From Tanytarsus gracilentus (Eukaryota > Arthropoda > Insecta > Diptera > Chironomidae), in NCBI GenBank assembly GCA_038502055.1, contig JAXRKN010000040.1, forward strand, positions 4,588,001 to 4,652,000: a stretch of DNA of 64,000 nt, written 5' to 3'. How positions within the stretch are numbered: the stretch's first letter is position 1; each line of letters opens with the position of its first letter. The position numbers and the translations under genes are program-made. Shown one piece after another: positions 41,528 to 54,757 of this stretch. The notes under the pieces were generated by a model. It worked only from the letters and a program-made list of their open reading frames with translations. It did not search any database and had not been told where the DNA came from.

Positions 41528-44479
41528 GGTTTAGCGAAACTTTTATGTTTTTAAACACAGGCACTTGATGGACGACAGTAAGAACTCGCAGCAGATTAAA
41601 AGAACTTTTTTTAAATATATCTTCTATAGAAAATTTTAATAGACATATACAAAAAGTTTATTAAACGCTTCAAAAATTTTCAATTCATCACTAGCGAAAG
41701 ATGTAGAAACGCAAAGAAATTCTAACGAGTCGAGATGGCGAAAAACATCATTAAAAAAGTTATTTCAACCGAAAAAGCGAAGAATTGACATTAAAACAAC
41801 ACAAATAATCTCATTAGATTGTAACGACTTAAAACAACAAAAATGACACTTTAAGGTTAAGAAAAAAAAATTAAAAAGAAAAAGTTTCCTTTAAAAAAAT
41901 ATTTTTTCCGAAAGTTTAAATCTTTTTTTCTATTCGTTTTATGTATTAAAAAATATTATTGTATAGCGAACAATTCTAGAATCTCAAAGGAAATTATTTT
42001 TCACTTTCTCTTTTACGTTTGAATATATAAAAAAATTCGTTTTGTTAAATATATTTTTCCTTCTTTCTTATCTATTATTTAATTTATCAATAAAATTCAC
42101 AATTATAGACTAGAAAATTTTGCACCGTTTGTTTTCTTTTTTCAACTTTTTGAACGCACTTGTTGCACAATTTTTTTATGCTTTTTGTGGCGAGATAGAA
42201 ATCCATGGAATGAGGTAGGGTTAATAAAGTGGACGATAAAACGAGCTTTTCAATAAAGAATGGTAAAATGAATGGCTTTAAAAGTAACAACCATTTCCAT
42301 TATATATTATAGTTTGTAAGAACCTGTGTAAATATTGGAGAAGGAGCTGTGCGGAAACATCTTGTAAAAAATCTTTAAGAATTAAAGTTTCGCCTTTCAA
42401 TACATTGAAAGTTGTAATTAATTTTTTCATTAAATTTATAGAATCTTTTAGAATTAACATATTGCGTCCATAGCCTCAATCAAAACATGCATTTACTTTC
42501 AAAAAAATCAAATTCCAAAAAATCTTTTAAAAATCAAATAAAAAAATAAGTTTAATTTACAGTTGACTAAAACCTTAAAACACATATTTTTTACCTTATT
42601 TTTGTACTCCAACAAATTTAAATCTTCTTCACAAACCTCACCAAATTTACATAAATTAAAATATCCTTCATCTAAAAGAAGAAAATTCCATTTCATATAA
42701 AACTCGTAAACTGCTAAACTCAAACTTTCACAAAGTTTTTAAGAAATTGTAAACTATAATCCTAGAGATTAATAAATAAAGGAAAATGGGATCATTTAAT
42801 CATGGAGTATTGACTCTCAATTAAAATTAATTAGAGTACATCAAAGATTAAACTTTAAAGTTATTTAAGATGAAAATGTAATGGTACCAAAGCTTTACAA
42901 AAATTTTATGAAAAAAAAAGAAATAACATTAAGAAAGCGAAGAATTTTCATTTCGATTTATTGTACATACTTTTTTTTATGGCAAAATTTAATTTTCGTG
43001 ATAGCATCTTGATTCATTAAATTTATGTCAACATTGATGCATGTCTTCAAGATGTTATCTTTAAAAGATTTCTGCCATTTACTTTTATCTTTTTTCGAGT
43101 ATAATTCTTTGTAACGCGCACGTATTACTGAGTAATTTTTTTTTATTTTTTCCTGTATTTAAAAAGTTTATCTCAAGTGTTTTCTTATTATTTTTGCCCT
43201 CAAAAATAAAATTAAGTTTAAAGTTTGTTATCTTCGTGAAATGTACAGATGTAGTTTTTATTCGTTGTTTTAAAAAATTTTACATCCCTCTTTTTTGTTT
43301 GTATTCTACTATTAAAAAAAATACTTAATTTCCTCCGACACAACTTACATTTTTTATTTGATTTTAATTTCACATCTTAAATCTTTAAATTTCTTACCAA
43401 AAAAGAAGTATATATGTAGTAATAATGTTGATATATATCATAAACATATATTTCAATAATGATTTTAAATTAAGAATACATTTTGAATTATCTTTAGAGA
43501 AAATAAGTAAACGTAATGGCTAAGAAACGCTTCCAATTATAAAATGCAAAAAGGCAAAATTATTTATAGAAGAATTTTAATAGAGCAAAAACCACGAATG
43601 AAGTAATTTAAGCATCAAATATCCTTTCTAAAATTACTTTTAAGCTTACAGCATACACACGCGATGATTATGCAAAAATTGTTTTCTTTAATAACTCTTA
43701 AAAAATGAACGATTGCTTTCCATAGTTTTTATTAAAACTAAACTCTAAAATTTAATTTCATGTAATAATTCAAATTTAAAACTGAGGCTTTGGAGAAGAG
43801 CTTTAAAAAAGCTTAGATAATTAAAATATATGGAAATGTATTATAATATTGATGCAGAAGAAACAAATTTATCAAAAACCGCCTTTTGAAATGCGTTTTA
43901 ATTTTTAAAATAAAAAATTATTACATATTTATCATGCGTTAAGAAATTGGAAAATTTTATTGTAAGTAGTCGAAATAAAAAACTCGTATTTTAATAAAAT
44001 TGTAAAAAAAATTACAAAAAATGTAAATAACAATAAATTGCTTAGCGTGTAAGCTTCGGAAAGTTTAATGATTAAATTTTAAACAAAATTGTAGAACAGT
44101 AGTAGAAAAATTCTTCGTAGACAAAAAAGTTAAATTTAAATTTTTTTGCCTTTATTTAATCATTGCGATAATTTTAAAAAAATTCACAAATTTAATTTTA
44201 AATTAAAAGCTTTTGCTGATGACGAGTGATGACAGCTAGAAAAATATTTTAGATTCTTATCTTATTTCGTTTTAATGTGATTCAAATAAATTTTTCTCTT
44301 TTATGATGATTAAAAAATTGTGTTTGAACTTTTGAAATTTTATTCCAGCTTAATAGAGGTTTTTAAACCATCGATAGGTACAGTATATGCGCAGTATGAG
44401 AGAAGTAATTTTATGTGTTTAATGCGAAAGCTTTGATCAACAGTTAACTGAAAGGCTTCTATTGAAGGTATAGTAATGC
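41528..44479. other. KCNQ 3-prime UTR and convergent intergenic region
   Basis: Very AT-rich, with no coding signal. AATAAA signals on the + strand at 42089-42094 and around 42771-42780 could end KCNQ transcripts. On the minus strand an AATAAA (TTTATT at 44339-44344) lies about 136 bases past the peflin stop and could end that gene. Confidence 0.5.
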
Positions 44480-45121
44480 TTAAATATTGAGTGCGAGTCC
44501 AAGAAAGTCCTCAAATCCGATTGTAATAACTCCTTGCTGCTGTGTGTCTCTTTGACGGAATGCATCAGTCAACCGTTGGATCTTAATACAAATTACAATA
44601 AATTGATCAACTGCGATTTCACGACGATTCTGAGGATCATTCGCAGTTATCAAAAACTGAATAAATTGCTGGCTAAATCGGAATCCCATTTGAGTGAAAG
44701 CTTGCGACAATTCTGCTTCTTCGATGGCACCAGAATTGTCTTTATCGTAAGCCTTGAAGCATTGAAGCCATTGGTTGATGTAATTGAAGAGTTTCTCAAA
44801 CTCAAAAACATCAATTGTACCGCTTCTATCAGCATCGAACATGGAAATCATAAGAGTGCAAGCATTATCGGAAAACTGTTGCCCTTTACCGTTAATTAAA
44901 GCTTGCTGAAGTTCGATCGCATTAATTTTTCCTGAGCGATCTTTATCGACTTGATTAAAGAAATTTTGAACTTCAGGATTAGCTTGACCCTGTGGCTGTC
45001 CATATCCTTGTTGAGCTCCATATCCCTATAAAAAAATTTTTGAATAGGCGATGAGTCATCGTTTTTTGGAAAATTCTCCGAAAATTAAAGTAATAAACTT
45101 ATTACTCACTTGATAAGCCAT
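44480..45121 (-). CDS. Peflin-type penta-EF-hand calcium-binding protein
   Basis: Two exons on the minus strand: 45121-45110 (ATG, Met-Ala-Tyr-Gln) and 45025-44480, with an 84-nt intron (GTGAGT to TATAG), giving 185 residues. After a short GYGAQQGYGQPQG tail come five EF-hand repeats. EF1 has DKDRSGKINAIE, EF3 has DADRSGTIDVFEFE and the next has DKDNSGAIEEAELS. The fifth, GVITIGFEDFLGLAL, is the dimerisation hand typical of this family. PEF proteins are cytosolic Ca2+ sensors; peflin pairs with ALG-2 and acts at ER exit sites and as a CUL3-KLHL12 co-adaptor (family knowledge). The Gly/Tyr-rich N-terminus is far shorter than in vertebrate peflin. The ORF without exon 1 has no ATG before the second EF hand, which is why the tiny first exon is needed. 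Confidence 0.88.
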
Positions 45122-45748
45122 TTCAACGGTGTCCTTTTATTTTCGATTGTAGTTTGAGGTAGAATATAAAAACTTCAAGATTTAATTGTTTAAAAGCTTC
45201 TTGATAAACCAACTTTTTTACTTCTTAATTAAATAAATTCGTGTGGAAATGGTTTGTTATTGTTTCAAACCTGTGCGTCCCCAAAATTTAAACATACAAA
45301 TTCCGTTGGAGCTTGTAAAAATGCGTGGTTTAATAAAAAAAAAATCATTATGGTCTAAAAATTTATTTCCTTTCATTTTCATAATATGTGAGAATTCTAT
45401 TTTCACAATGACTTTTTATTTTTAAACAATATGTGTGCACGAAAATTTTTCATATTCTCCTCAAACGAGTTTATGAATAAAGCATCACAGACATACAAAA
45501 AAAGAAAAACGTGATTTTCTTTTTTAGTTCGATATCGACCTCATCGTCGTCACAAGTCTTTCATAATTTTTTAAAAACTCGTTTCAGTTTTTCTTTTTGA
45601 AATTTTTAATAAATTTAAATTGGCAAACTATAAAATTTTATCCAAAAGTTGAGTGAAGAAGAATTTCAATAATTTGCGTTAAAAAAAATTAAAAAATTAA
45701 TTATATTAAGTAAAATTTTCATTGTAAATTTTTGGGGAAAAAATTGTG
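45122..45748. promoter_or_regulatory. Divergent promoter region between peflin and SMYD-like genes
   Basis: 627 bases separate the two start codons, which point away from each other, so this segment must contain both 5-prime UTRs and at least one promoter. It is AT-rich. No clear TATA box or initiator stands out. Confidence 0.5.
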
Positions 45749-47404
45749 ATGTTAGCGAACCTCATTTGTCAGACGACGAAATCTTGCGAGAAAGCTGAAG
45801 CATTAAGAAAAGAAGGAAATGATTTGTATAGTAAAAGAAAATTTAAAGATTCACTTCTTAAATACAATGCAAGCTTGTGCTTTAGTACTTGCGGCAGTAA
45901 AAATCTCGGTCATGCCTATGCAAATCGTTCAGCCGTATGCTTTGAAATAAAAAAGTATGAAGAGTGCATTGAAAACATAAAACTTGCAAAGAGTCATAAT
46001 TATCCGGAGAAAAATTTCGAAACACTGAATTTAAGGGAGGAAAAGTGTAAAGAGTTGATGGAAAAGCAGAAAAAATCATCAATGAAATGGAACTTTTTCA
46101 AACTATCTTTTGAAGCGAACAAAACTAATCCTCAATTTGTGAATTTTTTGGAGCTAAGAAATAATGAAAAATATGGTCGCCACATTGTCACAAATAAGAA
46201 AATTTCAGTTGGAAGCATTTTATCAATCGAAGAAGCTTTTAGTAAAGTTCTCCTCTCAAAATCCCGACATGTGAATGTCGATGCAAATAATAAATATCAA
46301 CGATGTACGAATTGTCTTAAAGAAAATATTTTAGGACTGATGCCATGTGTTGGTTGCAATTGTGGTAATTAATAATCATTAGTAATCATTTTCAAACTCT
46401 ATTTCATTTTATTTTTCTAGCAATGTTCTGCAAAGAATGTATGAGCGAAGCTTTTAAACTTTATCACAAATACGAATGCAGTGTAATGGAAGAGCTTTTA
46501 AATTCCGGCAGTGTTCACGTTGCGTTGCGAATTTTTTTTATGGGAATTTCTGCATTTAATGGATCAATAGAGAAATTTGAGAAATTTATGAATACTATCG
46601 ATAAAAAAGATGATAACTTTTCAATCTTTAATTTTGATTCAAATAAGAAAGATGTGAAGAATTATTTGAGATTTTTAAACACTTTATCAAGAAGTGACAC
46701 ACAGTTTTCAACTACGGCTCATGAACAAATTCTAAAAAATCATCCAGAATTATGTGAAATTTTCGAAAATCATCAAGAGTTCATTCGTGGCTTTTTATTA
46801 CGTCAATGTCAAAATAATGATCATTATTTTCATGGAATTTATGGGCAAATTGTTGCTGATAACAACGATTCAATTTCATTAAAAGACTTGCAGCAGCCAA
46901 TCGGAACTGGTTGGTTCCCTTTTCACAGCTTAATAAATCACTCGTGTGCGAACAATGTCATGAGAATATATGTCGATGGAAAAGTCGTTTTAGTTGCAAA
47001 TCGCTTCATTCCAAGCGGATCACAACTGTTCGACTGCTATAAGTATATAAAATGATTAATTGACTGATAACTTTTTACCTAAACGCTGTAATTTCAGAGT
47101 GAATTTTACGAAAGATCAAAGAGTTGAACGTCAAGCACGATTGTTAAGAGAATTTGGTTTTCAATGCGATTGTGAAGCATGCCTTGAACCCAAAACTTAT
47201 TCCACACCGCCTCCCATGAAGGACATAAAATTGGCGAAGATCGCACTGAAAATCGAAGAGGAAATATTTTCAGAGCGAAGATCTATAAAAACATATAAAG
47301 AATGTTGCAAATTAATTAATGACAATCACGAAAGATTTCCGTCTCTCGAGTTAATTGTACTTCAAAAATCGTTTGCACATTTTCTTTTAATTCAAGCAAA
47401 ATAA
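45749..47404 (+). CDS. TPR / split SET-MYND protein (SMYD4-like)
   Basis: Exons 45749-46364, 46421-47042 and 47098-47404 (introns of 56 and 55 nt) encode 514 residues in consistent phase. Residues about 12-110 form TPR-like helices (EALRKEGNDLYSKRKFKDSL, HAYANRSAVCFEIKKYEECI). A first SET segment follows (ELRNNEKYGRHIVTNKKIS). The MYND zinc finger has Cys186, 189, 200, 203, 209 and 212, His221 and Cys225. The remaining SET core has NHSC at 378-381, CY at 411-412 and post-SET CDCEAC. This order (TPR, then SET split by MYND) is that of SMYD4/arthropod SMYD proteins, putative lysine methyltransferases. The third MYND pair is spaced C-x2-C instead of the usual C-x3-C. The ATG at 45749 is the first in frame. 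Activity is inferred from family only. Confidence 0.87.
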
Positions 47405-47903
47405 TAAATAATTTGCCGTTAAATTCAAATTTTCTTGTGTACCCCTTAATTCATGTTCAAGTTTTGGGACATTTTTTTAAAAATATATTTTTTAATATTG
47501 GTGAAAAAAATAAAAATTTTAGGCTGTAATTAAATTTTTGTTGTATCATTTTAGAGTGTTACAAAATTACATTACGATCCCCAAATTAAAGTATTCTTTG
47601 TAAAATTCTTGGTCTGCTTTAAATTTGTAACACCTGTAAACTGTTATTCGAACGAAATTTTACAACAGGTTCATAATCTTATTAGAAAAAAGCTTGAAAT
47701 TTTTAAAACTTTTCAAAATCCCGCTCAAAGTACACTTTGCTAAAAAAAACAAACCCCCTTCGAAAAAAAACGAGTTCGATTCGCTAGTTAAAATTTTTCG
47801 TTTGACGTTTTTGTTGATTTTCCTTTCTCCAAGTTTTTCAATAGTTTTTCCATCTTTTCCTGCGATGATTTTCAAAATTCCTAGTGCATAAACATAAAAC
47901 ACA
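47405..47903. other. Intergenic spacer between SMYD-like gene and myosin V
   Basis: 499 bases holding the SMYD-like 3-prime UTR (AATAAA immediately after the stop at about 47403-47408) and the myosin V 5-prime UTR and promoter. No other feature is seen; the short frames at 47660-47902 are low-complexity. Confidence 0.5.
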
Positions 47904-50900
47904 ATGACATCACAGGACTTGTACGTGAAGGTAAGTCATAATATGAATTAAAATGTAATTTTTATTGCCTTCGCAATTATTTTTGACAATTTGGCGAAAA
48001 TTTTCTTACTAATGGCCTGTCTTAAAGAGAATTTTTAAGGTTTCCAATTAAAGATTCTTATCTTTTTTTTCTTTTATCAGGTCAATTTTCGTTCAATCAT
48101 TTATTTTAAAGTTGTTAGCATTTTTTTTACATTCACTTTTGACGCATCCAATTGTCTTTCACGTTGACCTAATTTTCGTGAGAAAATCTCTCTTCAGTTT
48201 ACAAGCGATTGTAAAAGATCACGATGAAGGCATTATAAAATTAAGTTGGAATTTTGCGAAAAAAATAAGTGGTGATTCATTCATATTTATTATTTGGGTT
48301 GATATCATCATCAACGTTAGCACACTAACAGGTGTTCTTCTTATCAGCTATACATTCGCCAATATATACTCAATACTAATGTGTAATATTTTTGTCATTT
48401 AAGGGCGCTCGTATTTGGATACCAAATTCAGAAGAAGTTTGGGAAGGTGCCGTTCTCGAGGAGAAATATGATTCGATTAATGGTGCTGTAAAAATCATCA
48501 CTGACAAGGGCGTAAAACGTGAATTAAAAATTAAAGATGAAAAGGATCTGCCGCATCTCCGCAATCCAGCAATTCTTATCGGTCAAAATGACCTTACAGC
48601 CCTTTCCTATCTCCATGAGCCTGACGTTCTCTACAACTTGGAAGTGAGGTTCAAAGATCGACAGCTGATCTATACATATTGTGGCATTGTTTTGGTTGCT
48701 ATTAATCCATATCAAGAGCTTCCCATTTATGGAGCTGATATCATACAAGCTTATCGAGGACATTCGATGGGCGAGTTGGAACCGCATGTTTTTGCCGTGT
48801 CAGAGGAAGCGTATGCAAAGTTGGAGCGTGAAAAGAGCAATATAAGCATTATTGTGAGCGGTGAATCGGGTGCTGGCAAGACAGTTTCGGCCAAATATGC
48901 GATGCGATATTTTGCAGCAGTCGGAGGAAGTGAGTCGGAAACGCAAATAGAACGCAAAGTTCTTGCCTCGAGTCCCATTATGGAAGCAATTGGAAATGCA
49001 AAAACAACTCGAAACGACAATAGCTCGAGATTTGGCAAATTCACAAAATTATTGTTCAATAATGACATCTCCACAATGTCATTGACTGGCGCCACAATGC
49101 AAACGTATCTACTCGAAAAATCAAGGGTTGTCTTTCAAGCGCCCGACGAGAGAAATTATCATATTTTCTATCAACTATGTGCGGGAAGAGATAAATTTCC
49201 TGAGCTAATGCTCGACCACCCCGATAAATTTAAATTTTTAAATCAGGGCGAGGCACCCGACATTCCAAAAGTATCCGACGCAAAGGAGTTTGATGACACG
49301 CTTAAAGCATTAGCAACGCTTGGATTTTCGAGCGAAGAGATTAACAGCATTATTCGTGTCATTGCCGGCATTCTTCATCTCGGCAATATTCCCATTAATG
49401 AAGCTGACCGTGATTCTTCTTCAATTGCGTCAAATGATTTATCGATCAACATTATGAGCGATATACTAAAACTCAACAAAGCTGAATTGCTTCAGTGGCT
49501 GACCACGCGTCAAATTGAATCGATGCACGATACAGTATTAATTCCCATGAATAAGGCAACTGCAGAGGCAGCAAAAGATGCGCTTGCTAAGCACATTTAC
49601 TCAAAGATTTTTCACTACATTGTTCGTACAATCAATAGGAATTTGATAAATGCTAGAAAAGAGGATAACTTCATCGGTGTGCTGGACATTTATGGATTTG
49701 AAACATTCGAAAGCAACTCGTTCGAGCAGTTTTGCATTAATTATGCCAACGAAAAGTTGCAGCAGCAATTCAATCAGCATGTGTTCAAGTTAGAACAAGA
49801 AGAGTACCTCAAAGAGGGCATCGTATGGAATATGATTGACTTTTATGACAATCAACCGTGCATTGATTTGATCGAATCAAAATTGGGTGTTTTGGATTTA
49901 TTGGATGACGAATGTCGAATGCCGAACGGTTCAGATACGTCGTGGGTTGTAAAGTTAAATGAAAAGTGCTCGAAATACAAGCATTTTGAGAAGCCACGCT
50001 TCGGTAATTCTGCTTTTTTGGTAAAGCACTTCTCTGACACGGTACAATATGAGTGCTTGGGTTTCCTCGAAAAGAACCGCGACACCGTTTCTAAAGAGTT
50101 GGTGAATGTTATTCAACAATCTGACATGGATTTCCTGCGGCATCTTATGTTGCTGGATGAAAAGGAAGATAAAATGAGCGGTGGCTCCGCTGAAAAGAAT
50201 AAATCGGCAACGACGGGAAGGATAAAAGTGGTTGTCAGCGCTTCAAAATTACAGGTACACACTCATACATTCACGATAAAAATTAATTATTGTTGCATTA
50301 AACTCATTGTATTTGCGCTTATATATATATTCTATGTTGCTGATGTCTGTAATTATTTTGTCATTCCTCGCCTCCTTAATGCTTCATTGTATTGGAATAG
50401 ATGGAACCGCAAGAGTTACGCTCAAAAGTTAGTATTATGTTATTTTGTGTAAACGCCACCATATCAGCTATAATTAGTGTCGGATTGTTAATCACTGATA
50501 ATTAATTTAATTTTCATTAAACAGACACTTCCATCGAAACAGCATAGACAAACAGTCGGCTCCCAATTTCGCGATAGTTTGTCACAACTAATTACAACTT
50601 TGCACTCCACAACACCTCACTATGTGCGATGCATTAAACCGAATGACGATAAATTATCGTTCAAGTGGGAGCCTTCAAAAATTGTACAACAACTGAGAGC
50701 GTGCGGTGTTTTGGAGACTGTAAGAATATCGGCAGCTGGATTCCCCTCTCGATGGACCTACGAGGACTTTTATGAGCGCTATCGATTGCTCTGTAGACGT
50801 GCTGAAATTGTCGATTGGAATGTGAAAGCAACATGTACTAATATTGCACGCAATTGGCTTAAAGATGATGATAAATATCGCTTTGGACATACACAGATAT

Positions 50901-53900
50901 TTTTCCGTGCCGGCCAAGTTGCTTATCTCGAACAGCTGAGAAGTGATTTGCGACGAAAATACATCGTCAGTGTTCAATCAGTGATACGACGCTTTATCTA
51001 TCGACGTCGTTACCTGAGATTAAAGAAAACTGCACTCGGATTACAGGCACACGTGAGAGGACTTCTAGCGAGAAGGTGAGTTGCTTTTATGGTATTTTTT
51101 ATTGTTTCGAGGAATTCGCATTAATTTAAAGATAAGGAAATGAATATTGATAAGGAAATGTCAACAAGGCAAAGTGACTTAATTGATAAGTTAAGATTGC
51201 CAAAAAAAAATTAAGCTCAAATTACATTTTTTTTAAAAAAAATAAATTTTCTCTTTTCACAGGAGGGCAAATAATTTACGACAAAATCGAGCAGCGATCC
51301 AAATTCAAAGGTTTATGAAAGGCTGGTATTGTCGTACGAAATATGTCAGATTAAAGCGAAGCGTTCTTGCCATTCAACGTTATGGTCGCGGCTATTTGGC
51401 TCGTAAAGAATTCAAGGATACAATGGATAATTATAAAGCAACTCAAATACAGCGATTCTGTCGTGGCTATTTGGCGAGGAAGCGCTATAATGTGATGATT
51501 AAAAACATTGTTATTACTCAATCATGCGTAAGAAGATTCTTGGCGAAAAAGAAATTCAAGAAATTGCGCGTTGAAGCGAGATCAATTTCACACCTACAGA
51601 CGAAATATAAAGGATTGGAAAATAAAATCATTGAATTGCAACAGAAGTATGATTTTACTAACAAAGAAAATATAGCGCTCAAATCTCAAGCTGCCATCAT
51701 ACCGGAATTAAGGTATTTTTTGCAAATTTTTTTTATTCTGTATGCACAAGCTCTAGCAAGGGCTGGAATATTTATTTAAAAATTTACATTTTACATCTTT
51801 TTAAATTGTTACATTTTCTTCTCAGAAACAAGTCGGACCAGTTAAGAAACGTTGAGAATGAGCTTCGCAGTGTCAAGATGCAATTGAGCGATAAAGAGGA
51901 TCAAATCATATCAGTGCAAAAGTCATTGGATCGTGAACGTGACGAAAAAATGTCATTGCTCGATGAGAAGGCGCGAGAAGAAGAGGAATGGTTGACAGAG
52001 AAAAATCAGTTAGTCGAAGATAAGCATGAATTAAGACAAAAACTCGCTGAAGCGATGGAGGCTTTCAAAAGCGATAAGAATACAAAATTGAAGGAAGCAG
52101 AGACAAATGAAATCAATCAAGCTTATCATAAAGTCATCAAGGATAAGGAGTCACTCGAGAATGAAAATAGTTTGTTAAAGCAAGAGGTGAAGCGTCTACA
52201 AATGATAATTTCAAGTCCCAACGAAGTCGATCAATTGCGTTCGTCGTCAGTGCTCGGCACTATAGAAGATTTTGGATATTCCTCGAGCAGCAATACTTTG
52301 GAGAAGAGACAACGAAAGCAGGGCTCATCAACCGCCTCCTCGCAGCTATCCGAAGGTAGTGAATTTTTCTCATTACAGCATTCAAATATCCAAAATAGTA
52401 GCACACCATCGACATTTGAGCGTAAATTAAAGAGCTTTTTTGGCTTCTCTAATGGTCGCATTGAAGGTAAACGAAATTTTAAATTTTATGGAGTAAACTA
52501 ACACAAAAGCAAGTGATATGATGGTGACTAACAAACTATTATTAATGTTTATCTTTAAACTCTCTTATATCTCTTGACACTAAAATTTAAATTATTTCTC
52601 ATTAAATTTAGAACAAACCACGTCAACGCCAAATAATAGCCCTGTAAATTATCAAGATACGACCGTTCTAATGCTTCGTCTAAGAAAGCTACTGGAAGAG
52701 GAGAAAAGTAAAGGAGATTCGCTTCGTAACGAAATTGATTGGCTAAAACGGAAGAGTAATAGCAACATTACCGAGGAACACATTAAAACATCAGAGCTTG
52801 AAGTTGAAAATGAAAAACTTCGACAGGATTATGAACTGCTCAGAAATAGTATAAAGCGCGGTGTTGAGCATCAAGAGTTAGAATCGCAGTATGCTACGTT
52901 AGTTGAAGAGTTAAAACGTCGACGGGAAGAGTGTATTCAACTTCGTTCTATTCTTTCGCATCAATCGCAAACAATACGCACTTTTGCATCTCAACCAGAC
53001 TCAAAAGAGAGCTCTCTGTCACGAAATTATGACAACAATGAATTAATGGAAGCCTTCCAATCGCAAAAGCTCGCAAATAGGCAACTTGAGTCAGAATTGA
53101 CGGCCCTCACCGAGGAGCACAACATGAAACTAACCGAAATGATGCGCGAAATTGACAACCTTCGTAATGAGAAGTGCATGTTTGAGAGCATCATCCAAGA
53201 TAAGCTCGAGGTAGAAAATGGATTTGATGTTTCTACATTGAAGCAAAAGGAAAGTTATTTGAGATTAGAGCTCGAAAAGGCGGCAGCTTCGTTTGTGGAT
53301 TCTCAAGAGCACCTAAATGTTGCACGAAAGCAAATTCATGAGCTTCAAAAGAAAAATAATATCTTGGCAAATCGCCTAAAGGAGAATGGAATTAGTGATT
53401 CAGTTTTGTCGAATGGATCAATGACAGGTGCGGAAATGGTGAGCGTTTCAAAGAAAAAGTCTCAGAGCTATCAAGGAATTTTGAAGCATCAACATTCGGA
53501 TGAGCCGAAAATTCTTCAAAGACTTGTCACCGATTTGACACCTCGCACCGCTATCACGCTTCTTCCATCCCTACCAGCTTACATCCTATTCATGTCTATT
53601 CGATATACGGATCTTCTGAATGCCGATACGCAAGTGAAAACTCTACTTACCAACTACATTTTGGCCGTCAAAAAAATGTACAAAGTTCCAAATAAGCTCG
53701 AAACGCGCATTTTATGGATTGTCAACTCAATTACACTTCATAATTTGCTTAAACAATACGGTGGGAATGAGGAGTATATGCAATACAACACTGAGCTGCA
53801 AAATCAGCAACAATTGAAGAATTTCGATTTATCAGAATATCGAATTGTAATTCACGAGGCAATCATTTTCATGTACGAATCAGCGATGCGACAAATCCAA

Positions 53901-54757
53901 GAATCAATAAAGCAACTCATTATTCCGGCAATATTACAACACGACGAGACAGCTCGAGGTAAAAATCGCCGTACACATCCAATGGAATCGCCAAGTGCTA
54001 TTGAAAATCGTATTGTGACCGAGCCGCAATATCTGATAGACCAACTCGAGCATGTTTACAAGCAATGTGTCTTCTTTGGTCTCCATGAGTGTTACATCGA
54101 GCAGATTTTCCAGCAACTCTTCTACTATATTTGTGCAATCGCTCTCAATAATTTGATGTTGCGCAGAGATTTGTGCACATGGAAAACCGGCATGAAGCTG
54201 AGGTTCAATTTGTCATGTCTCGAGACATGGGTTAAGAAACAAAAAATGGTAAGGCGACAGGAAATGACTTATTCACTCATCTTTTTCTTCTAATTTTGAT
54301 TTAATTTTCCATCAATTTAATCAAAAACAGTCGGAAACGGTTATTTCACCCTCATCATCTCTCACGGAAGCCGCTCTACTGATGCAATCTCGAAAGTCAG
54401 ATGCAGATGTTGAAAGTATCTGTGAAATTTGTCCCTCGCTTACTGGTGCGCAAATTTTAAAGCTCATCAAATCATATACGCCTGACGATTGTGAATACGC
54501 CATCTCTTCCAATTTCATAGAGAAGCTTAGTGCCAAGTTGAGTGAAATTAAACAGAATGCGGTAAGTGTTCATACAAGGTTTTATTTATTCAGATAACAT
54601 TATATGTTTTTTTGAACAGCCTCTCAAAGAGTCATTCACAATGGACGAAAATTTTATTGAGCCCCTCAAAGTTATCTTCCAGTACAACGACATAAAATTA
54701 GAGGACATTGAAATACCCGATGTGTTGAAGATCAACGATTTGGTTACCAAAATTTAA
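47904..54757 (+). CDS. didum: Unconventional myosin V heavy chain
   Basis: Processive actin motor for vesicle and organelle transport. Exons 47904-47930, 48404-50254, 50525-51075, 51263-51712, 51826-52466, 52612-54248, 54331-54561 and 54620-54757 give 1841 residues, close to fly didum, with all phases matching. The first exon is only nine codons (MTSQDLYVK). Motor domain about 70-770: P-loop GESGAGKT at 162-169, switch I NDNSSRFGKF, switch II DIYGFETFE, actin-binding HATTPHYVRCIKPN-type segment (here LHSTTPHYVRCIKPN) and converter ACGVLETVRISAAGFPSRW. Six IQ motifs at about 774-908 bind calmodulin or light chains. Coiled coil runs about 910-1420 with breaks. The C-terminal globular tail with DIL domain covers about 1490-1841. 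No truncation or frameshift is seen. Confidence 0.97.
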
